Source: Calditrichota bacterium (lineage in GTDB: Bacteria > Calditrichota > Calditrichia > Calditrichales > J004). From it: a stretch of 42,413 nt of DNA. Below, in pieces: positions 42,236 to 42,413 of this stretch (position 1 is the first letter of the stretch; each line of letters begins with the position of its first letter). Under the pieces are notes generated by a model. The model made no database searches. It saw only the letters and a list, made by a program, of their open reading frames with translations, and was not told the origin of the DNA. The DNA lies in the NCBI GenBank assembly GCA_024277115.1, contig JAJRVW010000120.1, forward strand, positions 1 to 42,413. Direction: 5' to 3'. The translations under genes were made by a program, and so were the position numbers.

Positions 42236-42413
42236 GGTTGCTACCCTTTTGTTTTCATGTTTAAAGTACTTTTGTTTGTCAAGTCCTGAAATAGGTTTAC
42301 AGTATTTTATTTACTAATTGTTCTTTTTCTCTCCAATTATCCTTTCTGTTTGGTTCTGAAAGGACCGAACAGTTTTCCCTGTTTTGCGAAGCAAAAACAG
42401 GGGCGCGGGGGCG
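42236..42413. promoter_or_regulatory. Upstream region of the TonB receptor operon
   Basis: A minus-strand TTGACA (42282-42277) lies 41 bases before the start codon and could be the -35 box of the operon promoter, but no good -10 box is found at the usual distance. A strong hairpin lies at 42377-42403 (listed separately). The last bases are unusually GC-rich (GGGCGCGGGGGCG) compared with the rest of the window. Confidence 0.35.
42377..42403. other. Strong hairpin near the window edge
   Basis: CCCTGTTTTGC (42377-42387) pairs with GCAAAAACAGGG (42391-42402) around a GAA loop, with one unpaired A. The stem of 11 pairs could be a terminator for a gene beyond the window or a regulatory element for the TonB operon. 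There is no classic terminal T-run on either strand inside the window. Confidence 0.5.

Noticed and set aside
1-42413. Plus-strand genes, tRNA, rRNA or CRISPR arrays
   Set aside because: All plus-strand frames lie opposite clear minus-strand genes and show no family features; no cloverleaf, rRNA-like or regularly spaced repeat pattern was found by eye.

Overview
All recognisable genes in this 42.4 kb window lie on the minus strand, so transcription runs from high to low coordinates. The gene content suggests a member of the Fibrobacterota-Chlorobiota-Bacteroidota (FCB) superphylum outside the classical Bacteroidota, for example Calditrichota, KSB1 or Neomarinimicrobiota. Evidence for this is two proteins with type IX secretion (T9SS) style C-terminal sorting domains, a PorV/PorQ-type outer-membrane protein, and a TonB-dependent receptor with a carboxypeptidase-regulatory-like N-terminus but no SusD partner. 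The placement is inferred from family content, not from a marker gene. The lifestyle is that of a polysaccharide degrader.

Region A (42235 to 21210, first to last gene): TonB-dependent receptor, large secreted T9SS protein, PorV/PorQ protein, a possible 41-codon ORF, secreted parvulin-type isomerase, secreted LamG/T9SS protein with an unidentified helical N-terminal domain, sugar-binding lipoprotein, two ABC permeases, GH130, an unidentified alpha/alpha-barrel protein, GH2 beta-mannosidase and an MsmX/UgpC-type ABC ATPase. This reads as a beta-mannoside capture, uptake and breakdown locus. Three genes of its uptake/hydrolysis part are broken: in-frame TAA codons in the binding protein and the ATPase, and a one-base shift at an A8 tract in the beta-mannosidase.

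Region B (20741 to 11035): a LacI-family regulator with a near-perfect palindrome against its start codon, then uxaC, uxaE, an SDR-type uxuB, a 6-phosphogluconate dehydrogenase, a LarA-superfamily (nickel-pincer nucleotide) 2-epimerase, a PfkB/KdgK-type sugar-acid kinase and an anaerobic sulfatase maturase. The expected mannonate dehydratase (UxuA) and KDPG aldolase are absent. The gene set fits an alternative hexuronate route: galacturonate to tagaturonate to fructuronate to mannonate, then 2-epimerisation to gluconate, phosphorylation, and oxidative decarboxylation to ribulose 5-phosphate. This is the most interesting system in the window.

Region C (10911 to 1): a tightly packed operon with an exported amidohydrolase, a Tat-exported GH116 glycosidase, a lipoprotein, a PepSY membrane protein, a NagB-like protein with one altered catalytic residue, a PfkB kinase, a small dimeric alpha/beta-barrel protein, an FucI-like isomerase, an RbsA-type double ATPase and the first 18 codons of an RbsC-type permease. 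It looks like a complete glycoside-to-sugar-phosphate pathway whose substrate I cannot name.

No rRNA, tRNA, CRISPR array, insertion sequence or phage gene was seen. The only gene-free stretch over 300 bases is 20742-21209, which holds the lacI promoter and operator and unidentifiable reading-frame remnants.
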